From positions 220,001 through 284,000 of the forward strand of contig NW_026912113.1 of assembly GCF_963662255.1 (NCBI RefSeq): a DNA stretch of 64,000 nucleotides. The letters are read 5' to 3'. The notes beneath the pieces are model-generated. The model was not told the DNA's origin and searched no databases. It worked only from the letters and a program-made list of their open reading frames with translations. This DNA comes from Cinclus cinclus. Taxonomy: Eukaryota > Chordata > Aves > Passeriformes > Cinclidae. Of the stretch, positions 11,090 through 22,604 are shown in pieces. Each line of letters starts with the position of its first letter. The stretch's first letter is position 1. The position numbers and the translations under genes are program-made.

Positions 11090-14000
11090 CTACAAAAATT
11101 CCATAAGGACGAGGATTTCTCCCAGACCAAAGCTGCCCCCTCCTCCAAACCTGGCTGCCATCAGAGGCCCAAACGCGCCCCACAAAATGACATCTGCCAA
11201 GTGTGCTCTTGAGTTTGGCTTCTTGGGGAAAAGTGCCTCCTTTCGGAGCCAACTTGCCTAACTTGCCTGCGGCCCGTCCTGGGCTTTTGCCTCCAAAAAT
11301 TCCATAAGGACGAGGATTTCTCCCAGACCAAAGCTGCCCCCTCCTCCAAACCTGGCTGCCATCGGAGGCCCAAACGCGCCCCACAAAATGACACCTGCAT
11401 TGAGAGTTCTTGAGTTTGGCTTCTTGGGGAAAAGTGCCTCCTTTCAAAGCCAACTTGCCTAACTTGCCTGCGGCCCGTCCTGGGCTTTTGCCTACAAAAA
11501 TTCCATAAGGACGAGGATTTCTCCCAGACCAAAGCTGCCCCCTCCTCCAAACCTGGCTGCCATCGGAGGCCCAAACGCGCCCTACAAAATGACATCTGCC
11601 AAGTGGGCTCTTGAGTTTGGCTTCTTGCGGAAAAGTGCCTCCTTTCAAAGCCAACTTGCCTAACTAGCCTGCGGCCCATTCTGGGCTTTTGCCTACAAAA
11701 TTTCCATAAGGACGAGGATTTCTCCCAGACCAAAGCTGCCCCCTCCTCCAAACCTAGCTGCCATCGGAGGCCCAAACGCGCCCTACAAAATGACATCTGC
11801 CAAGTGGGTTCCTGAGTTTGGCTTCTTGGGGGAAAGTGCCTCCTTTCGAAGCCAACTTGCCTGCAGCCCGTGCTGGGCTTTAGACTACAAAAATTCCATA
11901 GGGACGAGGATTTCTCCCAGACCAAAGCTGCCCCCTCCTCCAAACCTGGCTGACATCGGAGGCCCAAACTCGCCCCACAAAATGACATCTGCATTGAGGG
12001 TTCTTGAGTTTGGCTTCTTGGGGAAAAGTGCCTCCTTTCAAAGCCAACTTGCCTAACTTGCCTGCGGCCCATGCGGGGTTTTTGCCTACAAAAATTCCAT
12101 AAGGACGAGGATTTCTCCCAGACCAAAGCTGCCCCCTCCTCCAAACCTGGCTGCCATCGGAGGCCCAAACGCGCCCTACAAAATGACACCTGCCAAGTGG
12201 GCTCTTGAGTTTGGCTTCTTGGGGAAAAGTGACTCCTTTCAAAACCAACTTGCCTGCGTCCCGTCCCGGGCTTTTGCTACAAAAATTCCATAAGGACGAG
12301 GATTCCTCCCAGACCAAAGCTGCCCCCTCCTCCAAACCTGGCTGCCATCGGAGGCCCAAACGCGCCCTACAAAATGACATCTGCCAAGTGGGCTCTTGAG
12401 TTTGGCTTTCTGGGGAAAAGTGCCTCCTTTCGGAGTCAACTTGCCTGCGGCTCATGCAGGGCTTTTGCCTACAAAAATTCCATAAGGACGAGGATTTCTC
12501 CCAGACCAAAGCTGCCCCCTCCTCCAAACCTGGCTGCCATCGGAGGCCCAAACGTGCCCTACAAAATGACATCTGCCAAGTGGGCTCTTGAGTTTGGCTT
12601 CTTGGGTGGAAGTGCCTCCTTTCAAAGTCAACTTGCCTGCGGCCCGTCCTGGGCTTTTGCCTACAAAAATTCCAGAAGGACGAGGATTTCTCCCAGACCA
12701 AAGCTGCCCCCTCCTCCAAACCTGGCTGCCATCGGAGGCCCAAACGCGCCCTACAAAATGACATCTGCCAAGTGGGCTCTTGAGTTTGGCTTCTTGGGTG
12801 GAAGTGCCTCCTTTCAAAGCCAACTTGCCTGCGTCCCGTCCTGGGCTTTTGAGTACAAAAATTCCAGAAGGACGAGGATTTCTCCCAGACCAAAGCTGCC
12901 CCCTCCTCCAAACCTGGCTACCATCGGAGGCCCAAACGCGCCCTACAAAATGACATCTGCATTGAGGGTTCTTGAGTTTGGCTTCTTGGGGAAAAGTGCG
13001 TCCTTTCAAAGCCAACTTGCCTAACTTGCCTGCGGCCCATGCGGGGTTTTTGCCTACAAAAATTCAAGAAGGACAAGGATTTCTCCCAGACCAAAGCTGC
13101 CCCCTCCTCCAAACCTGGCTGCCATCGGAGGCCCAAACGTGCCCTACAAAATGACACCTGCCAAGTGGGCTCTTGAGTTTGGCTTCTTGGGGAAAAGTGA
13201 CTCCTTTCAAAACCAACTTGCCTGCGTCCCGTCCCGGACGTTTGCTACAAAAATTCCATAAGGACGAGGATTCCTCCCAGACCAAAGCTGCCCCCTCCGC
13301 CAAACCTGGCTGCCATCGGAGGCCCAAACACGCCCTACAAAATGACATCTGCAAAGTGGGCTCTTGAGTTTGGATTTCTGGGGAAAAGTGCCTCCTTTCG
13401 GAGTCAACTTGCCTGCGGCTCATGCAGGGGTTTTGCCTACAAAAATTCCATAAGGACGAGGATTTCTCCCAGACCAAAGCTGCCCCCTCCTCCAAACCTG
13501 GCTGCCATCGGAGGCCCAAACGCGCCCTACAAAATGACACCTGCCAAGTGGGCTCTTGAGTTTGGCTTCTTGGGGAAAATTGCCTCCTTTCGAAGCCAAC
13601 TTGCCTGCAGCCCGTGCTGGGCTTTAGACTACAAAAATTCCATAGGGACGAGGATTTCTCCCAGACCAAAGCTGCCCCCTCCTCCAAACCTGGCTGCCAT
13701 CGGAGGCCCAAACGCGCCCCACAAAATGACATCTGCATTGAGGGTTCTTGAGTTTGGCTTCTTGGGGAAAAGTGCCTCCTTTCAAAGCCAACTTGCCTAA
13801 CTTGCCTGCGGCCCATGCGGGGTTTTTGCCTACAAAAATTCCATAAGGACGAGGATTTCTCCCAGACCAAAGCTGCCCCCTCCTCCAAACCTGGCTGCCA
13901 TCGGAGGCCCAAACGCGCCCTACAAAATGACACCTGCCAAGTGGGCTCTTGAGTTTGGCTTCTTGGGGAAAAGTGACTCCTTTCAAAACCAACTTGCCTG

Positions 14001-15476
14001 CGTCCCGTCCCGGGCTTTTGCTACAAAAATTCCATAAGGACGAGGATTCCTCCCAGACCAAAGCTGCCCCCTCCTCCAAACCTGGCTGCCATCGGAGGCC
14101 CAAACGCGCCCTACAAAATGACATCTGCCAAGTGGGCTCTTGAGTTTGGCTTTCTGGGGAAAAGTGCCTCCTTTCGGAGTCAACTTGCCTGCGGCTCATG
14201 CAGGGGTTTTGCCTACAAAAATTCCATAAGGACGAGGATTTCTCCCAGACCAAAGCTGCCCCCTCCTCCAAACCTGGCTGCCATCGGAGGCCCAAACGTG
14301 CCCTACAAAATGACATCTGCCAAGTGGGCTCTTGAGTTTGGCTTCTTGGGTGGAAGTGCCTCCTTTCAAAGTCAACTTGCCTGCGGCCCGTCCTGGGCTT
14401 TTGCCTACAAAAATTCCAGAAGGACGAGGATTTCTCCCAGACCAAAGCTGCCCCCTCCTCCAAACCTGGCTGCCATCGGAGGCCCAAACGCGCCCTACAA
14501 AATGACATCTGCCAAGTGGGCTCTTGAGTTTGGCTTCTTGGGTGGAAGTGCCTCCTTTCAAAGCCAACTTGCCTGCGTCCCGTCCTGGGCTTTTGAGTAC
14601 AAAAATTCCAGAAGGACGAGGATTTCTCCCAGACCAAAGCTGCCCCCTCCTCCAAACCTGGCTACCATCGGAGGCCCAAACGCGCCCTACAAAATGACAT
14701 CTGCATTGAGGGATCTTGAGTTTGGCTTCTTGGGGAAAAGTGCCTCCTTTCAAAGCCAACTTGCCTAACTTGCCTGCGGCCCGTCCTGGGCTTTTGCCTA
14801 CAAAAATTCCAGAAGGACAAGGATTTCTCCCAGACCAAAGCTGCTCCCTCCTCCAAACCTGGCTGCCATCGGAGGCCCAAACGCGCCCTACAAAATGACA
14901 TCTGCCAAGCGGGCTCTTGAGTTTGGCTTCTTGGGGAAAAGTGACTCCTTTCAAAACCAACTTGCCTGCGTCCCGTCCCGAACGTTTGCTACAAAAATTC
15001 CATAAGGACGAGGATTCCTCCCAGACCAAAGCTGCCCCCTCCGCCAAACCTGGCTGCCATCGGAGGCCCAAACGCGCCCTACAAAATGACATTTGCCAAG
15101 TGGGCTCTTGAGTTTGGCTTCTTGCGGAAAAGTGCCTCCTTTCAAAGCCAACTTGCCTAACTAGCCTGCGGCCCGTGCTGGGCTTTAGACTACAAAAATT
15201 CCATAAGGACGAGGATTTCTCCCAGACCAAAGCTGCCCCCTCCTCCAAACCTGGCTGCCATCGGAGGCCCAAACGCGCCCCACAAAATGACATCTGCATT
15301 GAGGGTTCTTGAGTTTGGCTTCTTGGGGAAAAGTGCCTCCTTTCGGAGCCAACTTGCCTAACTTGCCTGCGGCCCGTCCTGGGCTTTTGCCTACAAAAAT
15401 TCCATAAGGACGAGGATTTCTCCCAGACCAAAGCTGCCCCCTCCTCCAAACCTGGCTGCCATCGGAGGCCCAAACG
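11090..15476 (+). repeat. 5086-bp tandem duplication, block copy 2
   Basis: Partner of 6004-10390. It contains two 1744-bp higher-order units (about 11836-13579 and from 13580). Private changes include GTGCGTCC near 12997, AATTCAAGAAGG near 13072 and TTTGGATTTCTG near 13371. It diverges from copy 1 at about 15477, where CGTGCCC replaces CGCGCCC and ACACCTGCC replaces ACATTTGCC. Confidence 0.9.
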
Positions 15477-16060
15477 TGCCCTACAAAATGACACCTGCCA
15501 AGTGGGCTCTTGAGTTTGGCTTCTTGGGGAAAAGTGACTCCTTTCAAAACCAACTTGCCTGTGTCCCGTCACCGGCTTTTGCTACAAAAATTCCATAAGG
15601 ACGAGGATTCCTCCCAGACCAAAGCTGCCCCCTCCTCCAAACCTGGCTGCCATCGGAGGCCCAAACGTGCCCTACAAAATGACAACTGCCAAGTGGGCTC
15701 TTGAGTTTGGCTTCTTGGGTGGAAGTACGTCCTTTCAAAGCCAACTTGCCTGCGGCCCGTCCTGGGCTTTTGCCTACAAAAATTCCATAAGGACGAGGAT
15801 TTCTCCCAGACCAAAGCTGCCCCCTCCTCCAAACCTGGCTGCCATCGGAGGCCCAAACGCGCCCTACAAAATGACATTTGCCAAGTGGGCTCTTGAGTTT
15901 GGCTTCTTGCGGAAAAGTGCCTCCTTTCAAAGCCAACTTGCCTAACTAGCCTGCGGCCCGTGCTGGGCTTTAGACTACAAAAATTCCATAAGGACGAGGA
16001 TTTCTCCCAGACCAAAGCTGCCCCCTCCTCCAAACCTGGCTGACATCGGAGGCCCAAACG
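13140..16060 (+). repeat. 2921-bp tandem repeat, unit 1
   Basis: Followed directly by a second unit and by about 100 bp of a third start. Marks shared with unit 2 at +2921: TTTGGATTTCTG (13371), GGGATCTTGAG (14709), CCCGAACG (14977), CCGTCACCGGC (15566), GACAACTGCC (15682), GGAAGTACGTCC (15720) and GCTGACATCGG (16040). The offset fits 15 monomers. The unit overlaps the end of the second 5086-bp copy, so it arose after or across that event. Confidence 0.9.
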
Positions 16061-18981
16061 CGCCCTACAAAATGACACCTGCCAAGTGGGCTCTTGAGTT
16101 TGGCTTCTTGGGGAAAAGTGACTCCTTTCAAAACCAACTTGCCTGCGTCCCGTCCCGGACGTTTGCTACAAAAATTCCATAAGGACGAGGATTCCTCCCA
16201 GACCAAAGCTGCCCCCTCCGCCAAACCTGGCTGCCATCGGAGGCCCAAACACGCCCTACAAAATGACATCTGCAAAGTGGGCTCTTGAGTTTGGATTTCT
16301 GGGGAAAAGTGCCTCCTTTCGGAGTCAACTTGCCTGCGGCTCATGCAGGGCTTTTGCCTACAAAAATTCCATAAGGACGAGGATTTCTCCCAGACCAAAG
16401 CTGCCCCCTCCTCCAAACCTGGCTGCCATCGGAGGCCCAAACGCGCCCTACAAAATGACACCTGCCAAGTGGGCTCTTGAGTTTGGCTTCTTGGGGAAAA
16501 TTGCCTCCTTTCGAAGCCAACTTGCCTGCAGCCCGTGCTGGGCTTTAGACTACAAAAATTCCATAGGGACGAGGATTTCTCCCAGACCAAAGCTGCCCCC
16601 TCCTCCAAACCTGGCTGCCATCGGAGGCCCAAACGCGCCCCACAAAATGACATCTGCATTGAGGGTTCTTGAGTTTGGCTTCTTGGGGAAAAGTGCCTCC
16701 TTTCAAAGCCAACTTGCCTAACTTGCCTGCGGCCCATGCGGGGTTTTTGCCTACAAAAATTCCATAAGGACGAGGATTTCTCCCAGACCAAAGCTGCCCC
16801 CTCCTCCAAACCTGGCTGCCATCGGAGGCCCAAACGCGCCCTACAAAATGACACCTGCCAAGTGGGCTCTTGAGTTTGGCTTCTTGGGGAAAAGTGACTC
16901 CTTTCAAAACCAACTTGCCTGCGTCCCGTCCCGGGCTTTTGCTACAAAAATTCCATAAGGACGAGGATTCCTCCCAGACCAAAGCTGCCCCCTCCTCCAA
17001 ACCTGGCTGCCATCGGAGGCCCAAACGCGCCCTACAAAATGACATCTGCCAAGTGGGCTCTTGAGTTTGGCTTTCTGGGGAAAAGTGCCTCCTTTCGGAG
17101 TCAACTTGCCTGCGGCTCATGCAGGGGTTTTGCCTACAAAAATTCCATAAGGACGAGGATTTCTCCCAGACCAAAGCTGCCCCCTCCTCCAAACCTGGCT
17201 GCCATCGGAGGCCCAAACGTGCCCTACAAAATGACATCTGCCAAGTGGGCTCTTGAGTTTGGCTTCTTGGGTGGAAGTGCCTCCTTTCAAAGTCAACTTG
17301 CCTGCTGCCCGTCCTGGGCTTTTGCCTACAAAAATTCCAGAAGGACGAGGATTTCTCCCAGACCAAAGCTGCCCCCTCCTCCAAACCTGGCTGCCATCGG
17401 AGGCCCAAACGCGCCCTACAAAATGACATCTGCCAAGTGGGCTCTTGAGTTTGGCTTCTTGGGTGGAAGTGCCTCCTTTCAAAGCCAACTTGCCTGCGTC
17501 CCGTCCTGGGCTTTTGAGTACAAAAATTCCAGAAGGACGAGGATTTCTCCCAGACCAAAGCTGCCCCCTCCTCCAAACCTGGCTACCATCGGAGGCCCAA
17601 ACGCGCCCTACAAAATGACATCTGCATTGAGGGATCTTGAGTTTGGCTTCTTGGGGAAAAGTGCCTCCTTTCAAAGCCAACTTGCCTAACTTGCCTGCGG
17701 CCCGTCCTGGGCTTTTGCCTACAAAAATTCCAGAAGGACAAGGATTTCTCCCAGACCAAAGCTGCTCCCTCCTCCAAACCTGGCTGCCATCGGAGGCCCA
17801 AACGCGCCCTACAAAATGACATCTGCCAAGCGGGCTCTTGAGTTTGGCTTCTTGGGGAAAAGTGACTCCTTTCAAAACCAACTTGCCTGCGTCCCGTCCC
17901 GAACGTTTGCTACAAAAATTCCATAAGGACGAGGATTCCTCCCAGACCAAAGCTGCCCCCTCCGCCAAACCTGGCTGCCATCGGAGGCCCAAACGCGCCC
18001 TACAAAATGACATTTGCCAAGTGGGCTCTTGAGTTTGGCTTCTTGCGGAAAAGTGCCTCCTTTCAAAGCCAACTTGCCTAACTAGCCTGCGGCCCGTGCT
18101 GGGCTTTAGACTACAAAAATTCCATAAGGACGAGGATTTCTCCCAGACCAAAGCTGCCCCCTCCTCCAAACCTGGCTGCCATCGGAGGCCCAAACGCGCC
18201 CCACAAAATGACATCTGCATTGAGGGTTCTTGAGTTTGGCTTCTTGGGGAAAAGTGCCTCCTTTCGGAGCCAACTTGCCTAACTTGCCTGCGGCCCGTCC
18301 TGGGCTTTTGCCTACAAAAATTCCATAAGGACGAGGATTTCTCCCAGACCAAAGCTGCCCCCTCCTCCAAACCTGGCTGCCATCGGAGGCCCAAACGTGC
18401 CCTACAAAATGACACCTGCCAAGTGGGCTCTTGAGTTTGGCTTCTTGGGGAAAAGTGACTCCTTTCAAAACCAACTTGCCTGTGTCCCGTCACCGGCTTT
18501 TGCTACAAAAATTCCATAAGGACGAGGATTCCTCCCAGACCAAAGCTGCCCCCTCCTCCAAACCTGGCTGCCATCGGAGGCCCAAACGTGCCCTACAAAA
18601 TGACAACTGCCAAGTGGGCTCTTGAGTTTGGCTTCTTGGGTGGAAGTACGTCCTTTCAAAGCCAACTTGCCTGCGGCCCGTCCTGGGCTTTTGCCTACAA
18701 AAATTCCATAAGGACGAGGATTTCTCCCAGACCAAAGCTGCCCCCTCCTCCAAACCTGGCTGCCATCGGAGGCCCAAACGCGCCCTACAAAATGACATTT
18801 GCCAAGTGGGCTCTTGAGTTTGGCTTCTTGCGGAAAAGTGCCTCCTTTCAAAGCCAACTTGCCTAACTAGCCTGCGGCCCGTGCTGGGCTTTAGACTACA
18901 AAAATTCCATAAGGACGAGGATTTCTCCCAGACCAAAGCTGCCCCCTCCTCCAAACCTGGCTGACATCGGAGGCCCAAACG
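16061..18981 (+). repeat. 2921-bp tandem repeat, unit 2
   Basis: Near-identical to 13140-16060. Differences seen are CAGGGCTTTTGCC at 16345 against CAGGGGTTTTGCC and TGCTGCCCG at 17302 against TGCGGCCCG. The match continues to about 19079, where CCCGGGCTTTTGC replaces CCCGGACGTTTGC. Confidence 0.9.
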
Positions 18982-20506
18982 CGCCCTACAAAATGACACC
19001 TGCCAAGTGGGCTCTTGAGTTTGGCTTCTTGGGGAAAAGTGACTCCTTTCAAAACCAACTTGCCTGCGTCCCGTCCCGGGCTTTTGCTACAAAAATTCCA
19101 TAAGGACGAGGATTCCTCCCAGACCAAAGCTGCCCCCTCCTCCAAACCTGGCTGCCATCGAAGGCCCAAACGCGCCCTACAAAATGACATCTGCCAAGCG
19201 GGCTCTTGAGTTTGGCTTCTTGGGGAAAAGTGCCTCCTTTCGGAGTCAACTTGCCGGCGGCCCATGCAGGGCTTTTGCCTCCAAAAATTCCATAAGGACG
19301 AGGATTTCTCCCAGACCAAAGCTGCCCCCTCCTCCAAACCTGGCTGCCATCGGAGGCCCAAACCCGCCCTACAAAATGACATCTGCCAAGTGGGCTCTTG
19401 AGTTTGGCTTCTTGCGGAAATGTGCCTCCTTTCAAAGCCAACTTGCCTAACTAGCCTGCGGCCCGTGCTGGGCTTTAGACGACAAAAATTCCATAAGGAC
19501 GAGGATTTCTCCCAGACCAAAGCTGCCCCCTCCTCCAAACCTGGCTGCCATCGGAGGCCCAAACGCGCCCCACAAAATGACATCTGCATTGAGGGTTCTT
19601 GAGTTTGGCTTCTTGGGGAAAAGTGACTCCTTTCGGAGTCAACTTGCCTAACTTGCCTGCGGCCCATGCGGGGTTTTTGCCTACAAAAATTCCATAAAGA
19701 CGAGGATTTCTCCCAGACCAAAGCTGCCCCCTCCTCCAAACCTGGCTGACATCGGAGGCCCAAACGCGCCCTAGAAAATGAGACCTGCCAAGTGGGCTCT
19801 TGAGTTTGGCTTCTTGGGGAAAAGTGACTCCTTTCAAAACCAACTTGCCTGTGTCCCGTCCCGGGCTTTTGCTACAAAAATTCCATAAGGACGAGGATTT
19901 CTCCCAGACCAAAGCTGCCCCCTCCTCCAAACCTGGCTGCCATCGGAGGCCCAAACGCGCCCTACAAAATGACATCTGCCAAGTGGGCTCTTGAGTTTGG
20001 CTTTCTGGGGAAAAGTGCCTCCTTTCGGAGTCAACTTGCCTGCGGCTCATGCAGGGGTTTTGCCTCCAAAAATTCCATAAGGACGAGGATTTCTCCCAGA
20101 CCAAAGCTGCCCCCTCCTCCAAACCTGGCTGCCATCGGAGGCCCAAATGCGCCCTACAAAATGACACCTGCCAAGTGGGCTCTTGAGTTTGGCTTCTTGG
20201 GGAAAATTGCCTCCTTTCGGAGTCAACTTGCCGGCGGCCCATGCAGGGCTTTTGCCTACAAAAATTCCATAAGGACGAGGATTCCTCCCAGACCAAAGCT
20301 GCCCCCTCCGCCAAACCTGGCTGACATCGGAGGCCCAAACGCGCCCTACAAAATGACATCTGCCAAGCGGGCTCTTGAGTTTGGCTTCTTGGGGAAAAGT
20401 GCCTCCTTTCGGAGTCAACTTGCAGGGCTTTTGCCTCCAAAAATTCCAGAAGGACGAGGATTTCTCCCAGACCAAAGCTGCCCCCTCCTCCAAACCTGGC
20501 TGCCAT
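18317..20506 (+). repeat. 2.2-kb block, copy 1 (partner at 22605-24593)
   Basis: Matches 22605 onward at offset 4288 until about 19360, then at offset 4087; the second copy lacks one 201-bp monomer (about 19363-19563). Shared marks include GCGCCCTAGAAAATG (19767), CCATAAAGACG (19690), GAAAATTGCC (20203) and the 179-bp deleted monomer at 20326-20504. Confidence 0.87.
20326..20504 (+). repeat. 179-bp monomer with a 13-bp deletion
   Basis: ATCGG starts lie at 20326 and 20505. The sequence CTTGCAGGGC replaces CTTGCCTGCGGCCCATGC-AGGGC, a loss of 13 bp (CTGCGGCCCATGC) flanked by the short repeat TGC, as expected for slippage or microhomology-mediated deletion. The same deletion is at 24413-24591 (offset 4087), so it predates that duplication. 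Confidence 0.9.
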
Positions 20507-20812
20507 CGGAGGCCCAAACGTGCCCTACAAAATGACATCTGCCAAGTGGGCTCTTGAGTTTGGCTTCTTGGGGAAAAGTGCCTCCTTTCGGAGCCAACTT
20601 GCCTAACTAGCCTGCGGCCCGTGCTGGGCTTTTGCCTCCAAAAATTCCATAAGGACGAGGATTTCTCCCAGACCAAAGCTGCCCCCTCCTCCAAACCTGG
20701 CTGCCATCAGAGGCCCAAATGCGCCCTACAAAATGACATCTGCCAAGTGGGCTCTTGAGTTTGGCTTCTTGGGGAAAAGTGCCTCCTTTCGGAGCCAACT
20801 TGCCTAACATGC
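20507..20812 (+). repeat. Satellite monomers between duplicated blocks
   Basis: About one and a half monomers with the ATCAGAGGCCCAAATGCGCC variant (20707), also present at 22278, 24593, 33183 and, with CCCCAC, 56988. Confidence 0.8.
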
Positions 20813-21688
20813 CTGCGGCCCGTGCTGGGCTTTAGACTACAAAAATTCCATAAGGACGAGGATTTCTCCCAGACCAAAGCTGCCCCCTCCTCCAAACCTG
20901 GCTGCCATCGGAGGCCCAAACGCGCCCCACAAAATGACATCTGCATTGAGGGTTCTTGAGTTTGGCTTCTTGGGGAAAAGTGCCTCCTTTCGGAGCCAAC
21001 TTGCCTAACTTGCCTGCGGCCCGTCCTGGGCTTTTGCCTACAAAAATTCCATAAGGACGAGGATTTCTCCCAGACCAAAGCTGCCCCCTCCTCCAAACCT
21101 GGCTGCCATCGGAGGCCCAAACGTGCCCTACAAAATGACACCTGCCAAGTGGGCTCTTGAGTTTGGCTTCTTGGGGAAAAGTGACTCCTTTCAAAACCAA
21201 CTTGCCTGTGTCCCGTCACCGGCTTTTGCTACAAAAATTCCATAAGGACGAGGATTCCTCCCAGACCAAAGCTGCCCCCTCCTCCAAACCTGGCTGCCAT
21301 CGGAGGCCCAAACGTGCCCTACAAAATGACAACTGCCAAGTGGGCTCTTGAGTTTGGCTTCTTGGGTGGAAGTACGTCCTTTCAAAGCCAACTTGCCTGC
21401 GGCCCGTCCTGGGCTTTTGCCTACAAAAATTCCATAAGGACGAGGATTTCTCCCAGACCAAAGCTGCCCCCTCCTCCAAACCTGGCTGCCATCGGAGGCC
21501 CAAACGCGCCCTACAAAATGACATTTGCCAAGTGGGCTCTTGAGTTTGGCTTCTTGCGGAAAAGTGCCTCCTTTCAAAGCCAACTTGCCTAACTAGCCTG
21601 CGGCCCGTGCTGGGCTTTAGACTACAAAAATTCCATAAGGACGAGGATTTCTCCCAGACCAAAGCTGCCCCCTCCTCCAAACCTGGCT
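20813..21688 (+). repeat. 876-bp third copy of the CCGTCACCGGC block
   Basis: Repeats 18087-18962 at offset 2726 and 15166-16041 at offset 5647, including CCGTCACCGGC, GACAACTGCC and GGAAGTACGTCC. Left junction: copy 3 has AACATGCCTGCGG where the others have AACTAGCCTGCGG. Right junction: GCTGCCATC and CGCCCCAC replace GCTGACATC and CGCCCTAC. Confidence 0.85.
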
Positions 21689-22604
21689 GCCATCGGAGGC
21701 CCAAACGCGCCCCACAAAATGACACCTGCATTGAGGGTTCTTGAGTTTGGCTTCCTGGGGAAAAGTGCCTCCTTTCGGAGTCAACTTGCCTGCGGCCCAT
21801 GCAGGGCTTTTGCCTCCAAAAATTCCATAAGGACGAGGATTTCTCCCAGACCAAAGCTGCCCCCTCCTCCAAACCTGGCTGCCATTGGAGGCCCAAACGT
21901 GCCCTACAAAATGACACCTGCCAAGTGGGCTCTTGAGTTTGGCTTCTTGGGTGGAAGTGCCTCCTTTCAAAGCCAACTTGCCTGCGGCCCGTCCTGGGCT
22001 TTTGCCTACAAAAATTCCATAATGACGAGGATTTCTCCCAGACCAAAGCTGCCCCCTCCTCCAAACCTGGCTGCCATCGGAGGCCCAAACGTGCCCTACA
22101 AAATGACACCTGCCAAGTGGGCTCTTGAGTTTGGCTTCTTGGGGAAAAGTGCCTCCTTTCGGAGCCAACTTGCCTAACTAGCCTGCGGCCCGTGCTGGGC
22201 TTTTGCCTCCAAAAATTCCATAAGGACGAGGATTTCTCCCAGACCAAAGCTGCCCCCTCCTCCAAACCTGGCTGCCATCAGAGGCCCAAATGCGCCCTAC
22301 AAAATGACATCTGCCAAGTGGGCTCTTGAGTTTGGCTTCTTGGGGAAAAGTGCCTCCTTTCGGAGCCAACTTGCCTAACTTGCCTGCGGCCCGCGCTGGG
22401 CTTTTGCCTCCAAAAATTCCAGAAGGACGAGGATTTCTCCCAGACCAAAGCTGCCCCCTCCTCCAAACCTGGCTGCCATCGGAGGCCCAAACGCGCCCCA
22501 CAAAATGACACCTTCATTGAGGGTTTCTGAGTTTGGCTTCCTGGGGAAAAGTGCCTCCTTTCGGAGTCAACTTGCCTGCGGCCCATGCAGGGCTTTTGCC
22601 TCCA
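21689..22604 (+). repeat. Satellite segment related to 24790-25180 and 33380-33770
   Basis: The first 400 bp match 24790-25180 at offset 3101, including GGCTTCCTGGGG and GCCATTGGAGG. Private marks are CCATAATGACG (22017), GGCCCGCGCTGGG (22387), ACACCTTCATTG (22508) and GGGTTTCTGAG (22521). No non-satellite DNA. Confidence 0.8.
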
